A DNA stretch of 64,000 bases from Brevibacillus porteri (GTDB lineage: Bacteria > Bacillota > Bacilli > Brevibacillales > Brevibacillaceae), in contig NZ_PXZO01000064.1 in NCBI RefSeq assembly GCF_003013475.1, positions 1 through 64,000 on the forward strand. Reading direction: 5' to 3'. The stretch's first letter is position 1; each line of letters begins with the position of its first letter. Below the pieces are notes generated by a model. That model ran no database searches. It was given only the letters and a program-made list of their open reading frames with translations, and was not told the origin of the DNA. The position numbers and the translations under genes were made by a program. Below, one piece after another: positions 15,500-22,982 of the stretch.

Positions 15500-15693
15500 A
15501 AGAGAGCCCTGATCTGGCTCTCTATTCTTATATTTGGCAGGAAAAAGGCATGGTGCCATCTGTAATCCTGAACTTGCCGGAACGAGAGAAACAATTTGTA
15601 CTTGTTTCAACAGCTTTGGAGATAGAGAAAAAGGCAGAACAAGCGAGAAAAATGGAACAAGCAAAACGGCGCGGCAAGGGAAGGAGGAGATAG
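15068..15693 (+). CDS. Tail assembly chaperone, frameshifted long form (GT-type fusion)
   Basis: A -1 shift at A AAA AAC (15487-15493) moves ribosomes into a frame open to TAG 15691-15693. The fusion is 208 residues: 142 from the first frame and 66 from the second. The extension reads LIKESPDLALYSYIWQEKGM then PSVILNLPEREKQFVL and a basic tail ending GKGRRR, the usual look of chaperone T extensions. It has no good start of its own, and it ends 3 bp before the tape measure start. The extension is thought to bind tube subunits. Confidence 0.85.
15487..15523 (+). promoter_or_regulatory. Programmed -1 ribosomal frameshift signal
   Basis: The heptamer A AAA AAC (15487-15493) in the zero frame is a classic X XXY YYZ site. 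A 7-nt spacer follows. Then AGAGAGCC (15501-15508) pairs perfectly with GGCTCTCT (15516-15523) around a 7-nt loop. The zero-frame stop TAA is in the spacer. All elements of a -1 signal are present at canonical distances. Confidence 0.9.
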
Positions 15694-15696
15694 CGG

Positions 15697-18051
15697 ATGG
15701 CAGTGACGACCACTTTAGAATTTCAAGATAAAATGACTCGACAGCTAGCCAATCTCCTCCGAAGTATCCGAGCACTTCTGAATGGCTTAGATGATATTGA
15801 AGATGCTGCTGAAGATGTAGAAGATATCTTGGATGATCTGCTTGACGATTTTGACCCTGGACCAATCGAAGATTTGGACGATGCGATCAGTGAGGCTGAA
15901 CGTGAGGCAGAACGACTCAGGCGGGAATTGGAGCGTATTCAACGAGCTGAAGATGATATTGACACTCAGGACATTTCAAGATTAGAGCGCGCCTTACGTG
16001 ACGCTGCTAGAGCTGGGGACCAGGCATCTGAGTCTTTGGATCATGTCGAAGCAGCGGCAGGACATTTGGAGGAAATTGGCGGACTGGCAACAGCGGGCGG
16101 CGCGGTCATTACAGCGGGATTGTCGGCCGCTGCTATTGGAGCACAAGACATGAATCAAGCTCTTGGTATTCTTCAGGCGAATGTAGGTGCTACTGACGAC
16201 GAAATGATAAGCATATCCGAGTCTGCAAAAGGACTTTTCGCGACTGGTTTGGTAGAGACGCCAATGGAAGCAGCAGAGGCTTATGGACGGCTGCGTCAGT
16301 TACTAGAAGGGACGGACGAACAGATTGAAAAAGTGGCTGAAGGAGCCCTTTCTCTTGAAAAGGCGTCTTTTGGTAGTCTCGATCAAGTAAGTACTGCTAG
16401 AGCTCTGGATATGATGCAAGAACAATGGGCAAAAGATCCGATTAAAGGGTTGGATATGATTACAGCAGCGTATCAACGGGTAGGGGACAAGGCTGAAGAT
16501 CTGCTTGATACCATTTGGGAATATTCGCCGCAATTTAAAGAGGCAGGGTTAAGTGCAGAGCAAATGATGGGCATGTTCGTAGCTGGAGCTGAGGCTGGTG
16601 CTCTGAATTTTGATAAGCTAGGTGATGCATTCAAAGAGTCGTTCGGTATTCGATTGAACAAGGCTCTGGATGAAAACGCACTTGGGTCTCTTGAGGAAAT
16701 TTACGGTGAGAAAAAGCTATTCAAAATGCTCGACCAAATCAAGGCAGGTGGCAAAGAGGCTGAACAAGCAATTTTTGCTATAACTGCTGGGATAGCTTCT
16801 ATTAAAGATCAGAAGTTGCAAGACGAAGTCTTAGGTAACGTTTTTGGAACACAGTTTGAAGATGCGGGACGGGACGCTATCAAATCTATGTTTAACGCTG
16901 GGCCACTCGAAGATTTTGCAGGAAAAACAACAGAAATAGCTGGCCAAGTTTCGAATGACTGGCAAGCGATGGCAAATGAAATGAAGTTGGCACTTTATCC
17001 GATAGGAGACTCCGTATTAGATGTCGCAAAACCAATCGTTAGCTTGCTTGCAAAGATTGCAAAATGGATAGGGACTTTTACACAAGAGCACCCTTTTATC
17101 ACGAAGGTAGCTGTTTCGTTTTTAATGGTGGTTGCAGCTCTTGCCATGATAATTGGCCCAATCGTACTGCTGGCCGGACTTTGGACACCAATTACAGTTG
17201 GATTACAAGCAGCAAGCGCTGCAATGAGTGTCTTTGGTATCTCGTCAATTACTGCATTATGGCCGATTCTCCTGATAATCGCAGCAGTCATTGCGTTGAT
17301 TGCTGTTGGCTGGTGGCTCTATGAAAACTGGGACATGGTCAGCGCTTATTTGGTAGCAGGGTGGGAATGGGTAAAAGCAGCAGGAATTGCAGTTTGGGAA
17401 GGACTCTCTGCTTACTTTGGAATGGTCATCGATTTTTGGAAAGGGCTGTTCACTGCATTCATTCAGTTTTTAACTGGCGATTGGTCGGGGGCATGGGAGA
17501 CAATTAAGGAAACTTTTTTCAACGCCTTTACTACGATAGACGGCTGGTTTGATGGGTGGATAAGTGGCTTGTTTGATAGCGGCAAAAAAATCATACTGAC
17601 AATCGTTGACGGGATCTTATCTGTTAAGGACGAAGTAGCAAATGCTATTGCCAGTGCATTAGAATGGGCTGATCAATTCCTACCGCATTCGGATGCTGAG
17701 CTAGGTCCCTTTTCTCGCTTAACAGCTAGTGGGATGGCTATTCCTGAAACTATGGCAATCGGTGTGGAAGCCTCGGGTGAATCATTAGCTGCAGCGTTAG
17801 ATAGCACTTTTAGTCAGGTTCCAAGTTATACACCTTCAATAACAAGCGGAGCTCAGGCACAGTATACAAGCCCAAATGAGCAGCCAACTCCTTGTTATAT
17901 TGACTTCCGCCCCACTATTCAAATGACTGTGCAATCAACAATGGAGAATTCTGAGGAAGAATTAGAGAGGCTATGTGAGAAGATGGCAGATTTGCTTGCA
18001 CAAAAAATAGGACACGTATTAGCAGGTACAGGTTCTATCGTACTTGAATAA
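15697..18051 (+). CDS. Tape measure protein
   Basis: ATG 15697 follows AAGGAGGAG. The 784-residue protein sets tail length and is injected on infection. The N-terminal 130 residues are an acidic coiled coil (DDIEDAAEDVEDILDDLLDDFD). Residues about 130-430 resemble the phage tail tape measure core domain. Three hydrophobic segments follow, near 130-150, 465-495 and 505-530, able to enter the membrane. A tryptophan-rich repeat region (WWLYENWDMV, GWEWVKAAGIAVWEGL) comes after them. Length is consistent with a medium contractile tail. A toxin locus sits right after it. Confidence 0.93.
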   Translation: MAVTTTLEFQDKMTRQLANLLRSIRALLNGLDDIEDAAEDVEDILDDLLDDFDPGPIEDLDDAISEAEREAERLRRELERIQRAEDDIDTQDISRLERALRDAARAGDQASESLDHVEAAAGHLEEIGGLATAGGAVITAGLSAAAIGAQDMNQALGILQANVGATDDEMISISESAKGLFATGLVETPMEAAEAYGRLRQLLEGTDEQIEKVAEGALSLEKASFGSLDQVSTARALDMMQEQWAKDPIKGLDMITAAYQRVGDKAEDLLDTIWEYSPQFKEAGLSAEQMMGMFVAGAEAGALNFDKLGDAFKESFGIRLNKALDENALGSLEEIYGEKKLFKMLDQIKAGGKEAEQAIFAITAGIASIKDQKLQDEVLGNVFGTQFEDAGRDAIKSMFNAGPLEDFAGKTTEIAGQVSNDWQAMANEMKLALYPIGDSVLDVAKPIVSLLAKIAKWIGTFTQEHPFITKVAVSFLMVVAALAMIIGPIVLLAGLWTPITVGLQAASAAMSVFGISSITALWPILLIIAAVIALIAVGWWLYENWDMVSAYLVAGWEWVKAAGIAVWEGLSAYFGMVIDFWKGLFTAFIQFLTGDWSGAWETIKETFFNAFTTIDGWFDGWISGLFDSGKKIILTIVDGILSVKDEVANAIASALEWADQFLPHSDAELGPFSRLTASGMAIPETMAIGVEASGESLAAALDSTFSQVPSYTPSITSGAQAQYTSPNEQPTPCYIDFRPTIQMTVQSTMENSEEELERLCEKMADLLAQKIGHVLAGTGSIVLE

Positions 18052-18084
18052 GAGGAAATGTATTCTCATACGGAAGCTTTCACG

Positions 18085-18093
18085 TGTTATAAT
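18085..18093 (+). promoter_or_regulatory. Extended -10 promoter of the holin-like toxin gene
   Basis: TG at 18085-18086, one base, then TATAAT at 18088-18093 forms a perfect extended -10 element. No good -35 is present, which extended -10 promoters tolerate. The expected start point near 18100 coincides with the segment that pairs to the 3' end of the transcript. Confidence 0.6.
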
Positions 18094-18170
18094 CTTCCAT
18101 ATACAACAGAATCGGCTCCTCAAGGGTGGTCGGCTCATCTCCCATGTCGGAAACGGGGGAGGTGACGCCT

Positions 18171-18254
18171 GTGACAGTGTTCCAAGCATTGACGTTGATG
18201 ATTTCATTCGCAATGCTCGTGGTAGCGATCCTGTCTTTCCCAAAAAAGAAATAG
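18171..18254 (+). CDS. Putative holin-like toxin (type I toxin), 27 residues
   Basis: The GTG start at 18171 lies 5-6 bases after GGGGGAGGTGA. The product, MTVFQALTLMISFAMLVVAI then LSFPKKK, is a single membrane span with a lysine tail, the exact form of the small holin-like toxin family found in bacilli and their phages. These peptides damage the membrane and are usually silenced by an antisense RNA. The gene sits in a 480-bp island (18052-18532) between tape measure and the next tail gene, with its own promoter and terminators, so it behaves as an inserted independent unit. Confidence 0.8.
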   Translation: MTVFQALTLMISFAMLVVAILSFPKKK

Positions 18255-18338
18255 ACCTCCCTTGGGTCCAAATCCGGAGAGGTCTATCTCTAGTTAATCC
18301 TTGAGCCGCCCCCATGTAGGGAACGTCTGTTGTATAGG

Positions 18339-18370
18339 CCGTAGGTGCTGGAACACCTGCGGTCATTTTT
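18339..18370 (+). terminator. Terminator of the toxin transcript
   Basis: CCGTAGGTG (18339-18347) pairs with CACCTGCGG (18354-18362), one wobble, six-base loop, followed by five T at 18366-18370. Confidence 0.75.
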
Positions 18371-18375
18371 AGTGT

Positions 18376-18410
18376 AATCCAGTTATATAACTTATATTAC
18401 TGGATTTTTT
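18376..18410 (+). terminator. Second terminator behind the toxin locus
   Basis: AATCCAGT (18376-18383) pairs with ACTGGATT (18399-18406), and T continues to 18410. It lies six bases after the first terminator. Confidence 0.7.
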
Positions 18411-18479
18411 CCATTACAGCAATTGTCAATCAAAATTGGACGTTTCCACTTAAATAGGCTACTAGATTTATAAAGTAGA

Positions 18480-18505
18480 AGCACACTCAAACGGGTGTGC
18501 TTTTT
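18480..18505 (+). terminator. Terminator before the baseplate genes
   Basis: AGCACAC (18480-18486) pairs with GTGTGCT (18495-18501), then five T. It may end the tail transcript or isolate the toxin unit. Confidence 0.65.
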
Positions 18506-18532
18506 ATGTTGAGAGGAGAGATAGAGAAATAA

Positions 18533-19093
18533 GTGAAATACAAACATCTTGAGTTCTGGTTAACCTGGAACAATAACGTTGAAAAGCTTCGTCTTCCTGT
18601 CATCCCGCCTAAAATAGCAGTAAAGATCGGGCATAGTTACATCGATATTGAACTGGTTGCCATTGGGGAATCTACTATCATCGGGGAGTCAACCTTGGAA
18701 GAGTATTCTTTTTCTACGTTTTGGCCTGAGTCATATGATCCGGGGTTGTGTGAATACGATGGTTTTCCGTCTCCAGAAGAATTTGTGGAGACTTTGAAAC
18801 GGTGGAAAAATTCGGGTTACCCGATTCGCTTTACAGTAACAGAAAATGAACAAGATATTATCAATGTTCCAGTGACCATACGTGATTTTAGCTACGAATG
18901 GGACGGGTTTGACATAGATTTCAAGTTGGCACTGAAAGAGTATCGTTTCGTGACCATTGAGAGTACTGAGGTGAGTATTCCTTTCCAAACAACAGGTAAA
19001 GGGAAGCGGCCGGATACAAGAAAAGCGAAGGTGTCAGCCACCAAGAAAAAAGAAGAAAAAGAATCATTGGTTGACAAGTATAATTCACGATGA
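18533..19093 (+). CDS. Baseplate/tube-initiation protein, XkdP-like without LysM
   Basis: The GTG start at 18533 has GAGAGGAGAG upstream at long spacing (about 14). The 186-residue product is beta-rich (FWLTWNNNVEKLRLPVIPP, ELVAIGESTIIGESTLEEYSF) and occupies the XkdP slot after the tape measure. XkdP of PBSX ends in a LysM domain; here the protein ends in a basic tail (KAKVSATKKKEEKESLVDKYNSR) with no LysM motif. It probably joins the tube to the hub encoded next. Confidence 0.7.
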   Translation: MKYKHLEFWLTWNNNVEKLRLPVIPPKIAVKIGHSYIDIELVAIGESTIIGESTLEEYSFSTFWPESYDPGLCEYDGFPSPEEFVETLKRWKNSGYPIRFTVTENEQDIINVPVTIRDFSYEWDGFDIDFKLALKEYRFVTIESTEVSIPFQTTGKGKRPDTRKAKVSATKKKEEKESLVDKYNSR

Positions 19094-19120
19094 AATCTTG
19101 GGCGGAAAGGTGGGAGACTG

Positions 19121-20113
19121 ATGCTGCCAAAATTTCATTACGAGGTTCGATTCCAAAAGCCGGGTAAGCAAGCGCTTCGCCTTCCCTTCTCAGAAGCAAC
19201 ATGGTCTGGGAGTCGTCAGGAAGCAAAGCGAACTCTGGCTGTTAAAACCAATAATGGACGGGACCGCTTTTGGCCTGATGTGAATGTAGATGAAGGGGAC
19301 TTGATACAGTTGATTTCCTTTACGTCTGGCACTCCTCGCTCACTTTTCACAGGGATGATTGTTGACTTAGGGAGGACAGCAAAAGGAGATATCAATGCAG
19401 TAGCATATGATTTCGGCTTTTATTTACTAAATAACGATGTAGCTATGGTTTCAACAGGTGAAGCTGCCGATCAGCTTCTAAAGCGCATTTTCGCGCAACA
19501 TGGCATTCCCGTTGGGGGTATCGGAGCAATGCCTGTCGTGGAAAAACAAGTCATTCGCGGAAAGAGTGTATGGGATGCAGTTGCAGACGTCCTCAATCAA
19601 GTATTTCGCTCTACTGGTGTTCGGTATTGGTGCTGGGTTGACCAAGGAAAGATTTATGTCGGAACACAGCGAGGGCAAACGATTCAGTGGAAAGTCCAGC
19701 AGGGAAGCGATCTATTAAACGCTGAACGTAAACGATCAATTGCAGACATGAGAACAGTTGTAAGAGTGGTCGGGAGCGACAGTGAATATATTTCTGTCCT
19801 GCATGATGAAGTTGATTCTATCAACGCTAAACGATATGGACATCTTGTTAAGGTTATAGAAATTCAAGATGAAGACCGGGGAAACAAAATTATGGTGGCT
19901 AAGCAAGAATTACAGAATCTAAATCGGGTCAAGGAGCAGGCATTGGTCACATCCTTGGGAATTGATGATGTCATTGCCGGGACAAAAATAGAAGTCTACG
20001 AGGAAATCACGAAACTGCAAGGGGTGTTTACTGTTTTCGGCGACAGCCATACGATACGACCTGGTTACCATGAAATGAAACTCGATTTGCAGATGGAGGT
20101 GAATGGAAAGTGA
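19121..20113 (+). CDS. Baseplate hub protein, XkdQ / gpD-like
   Basis: ATG 19121 follows GGAAAGGTGGG. The 330-residue protein fits the XkdQ/YqbQ hub: N-terminal beta domain, a central helical part (TGEAADQLLKRIFAQHGIP, VWDAVADVLNQVF) and a C-terminal strand domain ending GYHEMKLDLQMEVNGK. It forms the trimeric hub at the tube tip. Its stop overlaps the next GTG start (GTGA). Confidence 0.85.
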   Translation: MLPKFHYEVRFQKPGKQALRLPFSEATWSGSRQEAKRTLAVKTNNGRDRFWPDVNVDEGDLIQLISFTSGTPRSLFTGMIVDLGRTAKGDINAVAYDFGFYLLNNDVAMVSTGEAADQLLKRIFAQHGIPVGGIGAMPVVEKQVIRGKSVWDAVADVLNQVFRSTGVRYWCWVDQGKIYVGTQRGQTIQWKVQQGSDLLNAERKRSIADMRTVVRVVGSDSEYISVLHDEVDSINAKRYGHLVKVIEIQDEDRGNKIMVAKQELQNLNRVKEQALVTSLGIDDVIAGTKIEVYEEITKLQGVFTVFGDSHTIRPGYHEMKLDLQMEVNGK

Positions 20114-20541
20114 ATGGCTTTCAAAAGCTTGCTCAAGTTCTTTCAGGTGCCAATCAAACACAAGGAGCTGGCGGGGCAAATCCACCCCCAAAGGATGTAC
20201 GGATAGAGTTGGCAACTGTCATTAAGCCCCCACCAGATTTGAAAATCTTGATAGATGGTATGACAGAACCAATTGGGAAGGAGTTTATTACTGTCTTAGA
20301 ACATTTGACTAGACATACACGAATTGTCACGATTACGCATCAAGAAAAAGCAGAGCGTGATCTGGGTGACATGAAAAAGGAAGATTTTTTAGACACGGAT
20401 GACTTGGCTGCGCCGTTTACTTCGTTCAAACATAACTATTTGTTACTGCAATTTGAGGACGTTTTGAAATTAAACGATAAAGTACACGTGTTATCTGTGG
20501 ACTCTGCCTATTACATTCTAGATAGGGTGAAACGCCCATGA
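20110..20541 (+). CDS. XkdR-like baseplate protein (DUF2577)
   Basis: The GTG start overlaps the hub gene stop. The 143-residue product has the DUF2577 pattern: DVRIELATVIKPPPDLKILIDG, HTRIVTITHQEK and a closing strand LKLNDKVHVLSVDSAYYILDRVKRP. It follows the hub and precedes the gp25-like gene, as XkdR does in PBSX, and is likely part of the hub or spike. The next gene starts inside its 3' end. Confidence 0.82.
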   Translation: MNGFQKLAQVLSGANQTQGAGGANPPPKDVRIELATVIKPPPDLKILIDGMTEPIGKEFITVLEHLTRHTRIVTITHQEKAERDLGDMKKEDFLDTDDLAAPFTSFKHNYLLLQFEDVLKLNDKVHVLSVDSAYYILDRVKRP

Positions 20542-20975
20542 GTATTTTTCCGGTTTTCCCGGTGACAGATGATAGCCCAGCACGGGAACTACGTCCCATT
20601 AAAAATGTTCTCAGGACGTATAAGTTTGATTTCGAAACAGGGCAGTTTGCCGTGCGACCTGACGGCAAGTCATTAATGATTGATGGAGAAGAGGCATTAC
20701 TCCAAAAAGCCACAAAAGCATTACATACTGATCGCTATATGTTTTCTATTTATTCCTCAGATTATGGGAATGAACTGAAAGAGTTGATCAGGAGTGATGG
20801 AACGAGAGCGTGGAAGCAGGCAGAGGCTAAGCGCTTAGTACGCGAGGCATTGGAATATTTGTACGGGATAGAGCGTTGTGAAAAATTCTCTTTTCAGTGG
20901 GAAAGTAACATCCTGAAAATTTTCTTTGAAATCATAACTGAGGAAGGGGTGTTGGAGATGGTGATCGATGTCTGA
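20538..20975 (+). CDS. XkdS-like baseplate wedge protein (DUF2634 / gp25-like)
   Basis: The 145-residue product contains the DUF2634 pattern RPIKNVLRTYKFDFETGQFAV, the central KALHTDRYMFSIYSSDYG and an EALEYLYGIERCEKFSF segment. In T4 terms it matches gp25, which starts the sheath on the baseplate. Its end overlaps the baseplate J gene by 8 bp. Confidence 0.87.
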   Translation: MSIFPVFPVTDDSPARELRPIKNVLRTYKFDFETGQFAVRPDGKSLMIDGEEALLQKATKALHTDRYMFSIYSSDYGNELKELIRSDGTRAWKQAEAKRLVREALEYLYGIERCEKFSFQWESNILKIFFEIITEEGVLEMVIDV

Positions 20976-21714
20976 AACTAATCTTAGCTTTTTGGAAAGC
21001 TCAACTTTCGAACGAATTTTATATGACATGCTTCTAACTGTCAAAGAAGATGTAGACAGAAGTGAAGGCTCGATTATATACGATGCTCTTGCTCCGATTG
21101 CAAAAGCGCTTTTTAAGCATCAAACGGAACGTGGCAAGATTATCGAACAGGCCTTTGCTGTAACTGCAACGAGGAAGTACCTAGAGCTCATGGCAATAGA
21201 TTACGGGTTAGCACTGGATAAAAACGAGCCTACGGAGGATTTACGCAACCGAATATTGCGCCATAAACGTAATCCTGAGCGTGGGGGAGCGTTATCTGAC
21301 TATGAGCGCTGGGCGCTGTCAATACCTGGTGTAAACTACGCAAGGGGACTGAACCTGATAAGAGGGATCGGCACTGTTGACCTGGTTGTTGGTGGCACCA
21401 TCCCTAACTTATTGGAGACAGTTCGAGAATTAATCGATCGTCGTAAAACTCCAGGGCTTGATCTTGTCGTTAGGCATGTCAGTAGACAAACTGTACCGAT
21501 TGAAGTTGTGGTAACAGGAATAGACAAAGAAAAAGCCAGACAAACAATATTGGCATATACCAATTCGATTGGAGTCGGAGGAACGCTGTTTTTAGCGCAG
21601 ATATTTGCTGTATTAGTTGGTGCTGGTGCAACGGATGCCAAGATTTTATTACCAACAACGAGCATTACACTAAAGCCAGATGCTCAAATTGACGCGGTGG
21701 TGACGGTCGTATGA
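20968..21714 (+). CDS. Baseplate J-like wedge protein (XkdT)
   Basis: The 248-residue product shows the gpJ/XkdT pattern: EDVDRSEGSIIYDALAPIAK, then EPTEDLRNRILRHKRNPERG and a PGVNYARGLNLIRGIGTVDLVV segment. It is shorter than PBSX XkdT (near 350), lacking part of the C-terminus. It builds the wedge with gp25-like and gpI-like partners on each side. The stop overlaps the next start (ATGA). Confidence 0.88.
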   Translation: MSETNLSFLESSTFERILYDMLLTVKEDVDRSEGSIIYDALAPIAKALFKHQTERGKIIEQAFAVTATRKYLELMAIDYGLALDKNEPTEDLRNRILRHKRNPERGGALSDYERWALSIPGVNYARGLNLIRGIGTVDLVVGGTIPNLLETVRELIDRRKTPGLDLVVRHVSRQTVPIEVVVTGIDKEKARQTILAYTNSIGVGGTLFLAQIFAVLVGAGATDAKILLPTTSITLKPDAQIDAVVTVV

Positions 21715-22436
21715 GCGAAAATCAGGTTAATGCTCTGATGAGTGAATTACCTAGTTACTATAAAAAAAGTAGACATATGCGTGCGATTATGAGCGCTGTC
21801 TCCGACTATTTGCCAGTGGATAGTGATATATGGAAAGCCTTTTTTCTTCACCTCATGTATGAGGACTCCTTAGAGCTCTGGAGGCGCGAATTAGATGCCG
21901 CCGATGATGAGGACCTGCTTGCAAAGCTGAGAGCAACCAATGGCAGGATGACAGTAGAATCCATTCTTTCACAAGGATATGGCTTACAAGAATCTTATCG
22001 CCTCATGCCGGAGGATGGTGTTGAACTCTCTGAGTTTGGAGTGATGGCAGATGGTTGGGAGTTTGCCCCGTTAACAGCAGTCATCTTCACAACGCCTGAG
22101 ACACTTGGTGTAGCACAAGGAATTGTCAAATTAATGGGACCAGCAGGCTTTCGATATTTATTTTCGATTGCGTTATCCCACAAGATCGAGTATGAACGAG
22201 GATCAGCAAGTCAAAGCATGGATAGATATGGGGCAATCCTTACCGCTGACCATGGGGATGATGAGCTGAGCGGTAAGGAAAAAATGACAACCCACTCGCG
22301 AACGCATTATTCATTTCAAAACATCAAACATGACCGCAAGAGTTGGTGGTCACCGAATGTATTTTTTACGGATGACGTAACGTTTGCTGACGAAGTGTTC
22401 TATATTCAACAATCAAAGGTTACGAAAACAATATAG
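21711..22436 (+). CDS. XkdU-like baseplate protein (DUF2313 / gpI-like)
   Basis: The 241-residue product starts with the DUF2313-type segment NALMSELPSYYKKSRHMRAI and has ELWRRELDAADDEDLLAKLRA and ESILSQGYGL. After about residue 150 it has an added C-terminal domain (SFQNIKHDRKSWWSPN). It follows baseplate J as gpI does in P2 and XkdU in PBSX, linking wedge to fibres. Confidence 0.8.
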   Translation: MSENQVNALMSELPSYYKKSRHMRAIMSAVSDYLPVDSDIWKAFFLHLMYEDSLELWRRELDAADDEDLLAKLRATNGRMTVESILSQGYGLQESYRLMPEDGVELSEFGVMADGWEFAPLTAVIFTTPETLGVAQGIVKLMGPAGFRYLFSIALSHKIEYERGSASQSMDRYGAILTADHGDDELSGKEKMTTHSRTHYSFQNIKHDRKSWWSPNVFFTDDVTFADEVFYIQQSKVTKTI

Positions 22437-22448
22437 GGGGTGTAGGAT

Positions 22449-22970
22449 TTGCCTTCAAAAACAAGTGATGTAAAAGGCATGAAAACGTATCAGACCTTTA
22501 ATCTGTTCAAAGACAGGAATGTGTTTATCGCTGTGGGAAAAACGTCTCCGTGGAATCCTGAAAACCCTGAGAAGGTTCCGGATGTTTCCTATGGTCAGAC
22601 GATGACAGAGATTGTTGCGTTGAAGCGAGCTGACCAAGTGAGGTTTGTAACGCCAGATGATACAAATGGAACGATCATACAACTTGGTCAGAAGTGGCGC
22701 ATCATTGAGGAAGTTGAAGCGCGGGCAATTGATTGCCGTTGGCTATATGTACAGGCATGGTTGAGGTATGACGAGTTTCCGATATGTAATTATCGTCAAA
22801 CAGGAGTATATGCTGGCACGATCTTGGTAGATGGGTTACCAGTAAATAAACAAGTAGTCAAACCGGATGAAGTGAAGGATATGGGTTTCTTGTTAGCTGT
22901 GACGAATCAGTCGCCACTACAACGGGAAGTCAACCATCGGGAAAGCATTGAATATATCTTGGAGCTGTAA
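22449..22970 (+). CDS. Baseplate wedge protein, T4 gp8-like
   Basis: The TTG start at 22449 follows GGGGGTGTAGG. The 173-residue product has an N-terminal FIAVGKTSPWNPENPEKVPD segment, a pattern shared with the T4 gp8-type baseplate protein group in other phages, then KWRIIEEVEARAIDCRWLYVQAWLRYDEFP. It lies directly before the large DUF4815-like protein. The gp8 assignment rests on that motif and context only. Confidence 0.55.
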   Translation: MPSKTSDVKGMKTYQTFNLFKDRNVFIAVGKTSPWNPENPEKVPDVSYGQTMTEIVALKRADQVRFVTPDDTNGTIIQLGQKWRIIEEVEARAIDCRWLYVQAWLRYDEFPICNYRQTGVYAGTILVDGLPVNKQVVKPDEVKDMGFLLAVTNQSPLQREVNHRESIEYILEL

Positions 22971-22982
22971 AGGAGGGTAACG

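Larger units (their letters stand above)
18100..18370 (+). ncRNA. Toxin mRNA with 5'-3' closed fold and sequestered ribosome site
   Basis: Predicted transcript from the extended -10 promoter to the hairpin at 18339-18362. Its first 11 bases, TATACAACAGA (18100-18110), are perfectly complementary to TCTGTTGTATA (18326-18336) in the 3' UTR. CGGCTC (18113-18118) pairs with GAGCCG (18303-18308). The ribosome site GGGAGGTGA (18157-18165) can pair with TCATCTCCC (18135-18143), one wobble. ATAGACCT/AGGTCTAT (18251-18258/18280-18287) form another stem. Such a locked mRNA is typical of type I toxins, where translation waits for processing. I did not find a clear antisense antitoxin promoter; a TTGACA lies on the minus strand at 18424-18429 without a good -10. 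Confidence 0.65.

Noticed and set aside
15501..15523. Transcription terminator after the short tail chaperone
   Set aside because: The stem is not followed by a T run and stands at the exact distance for stimulating the upstream slippery site.
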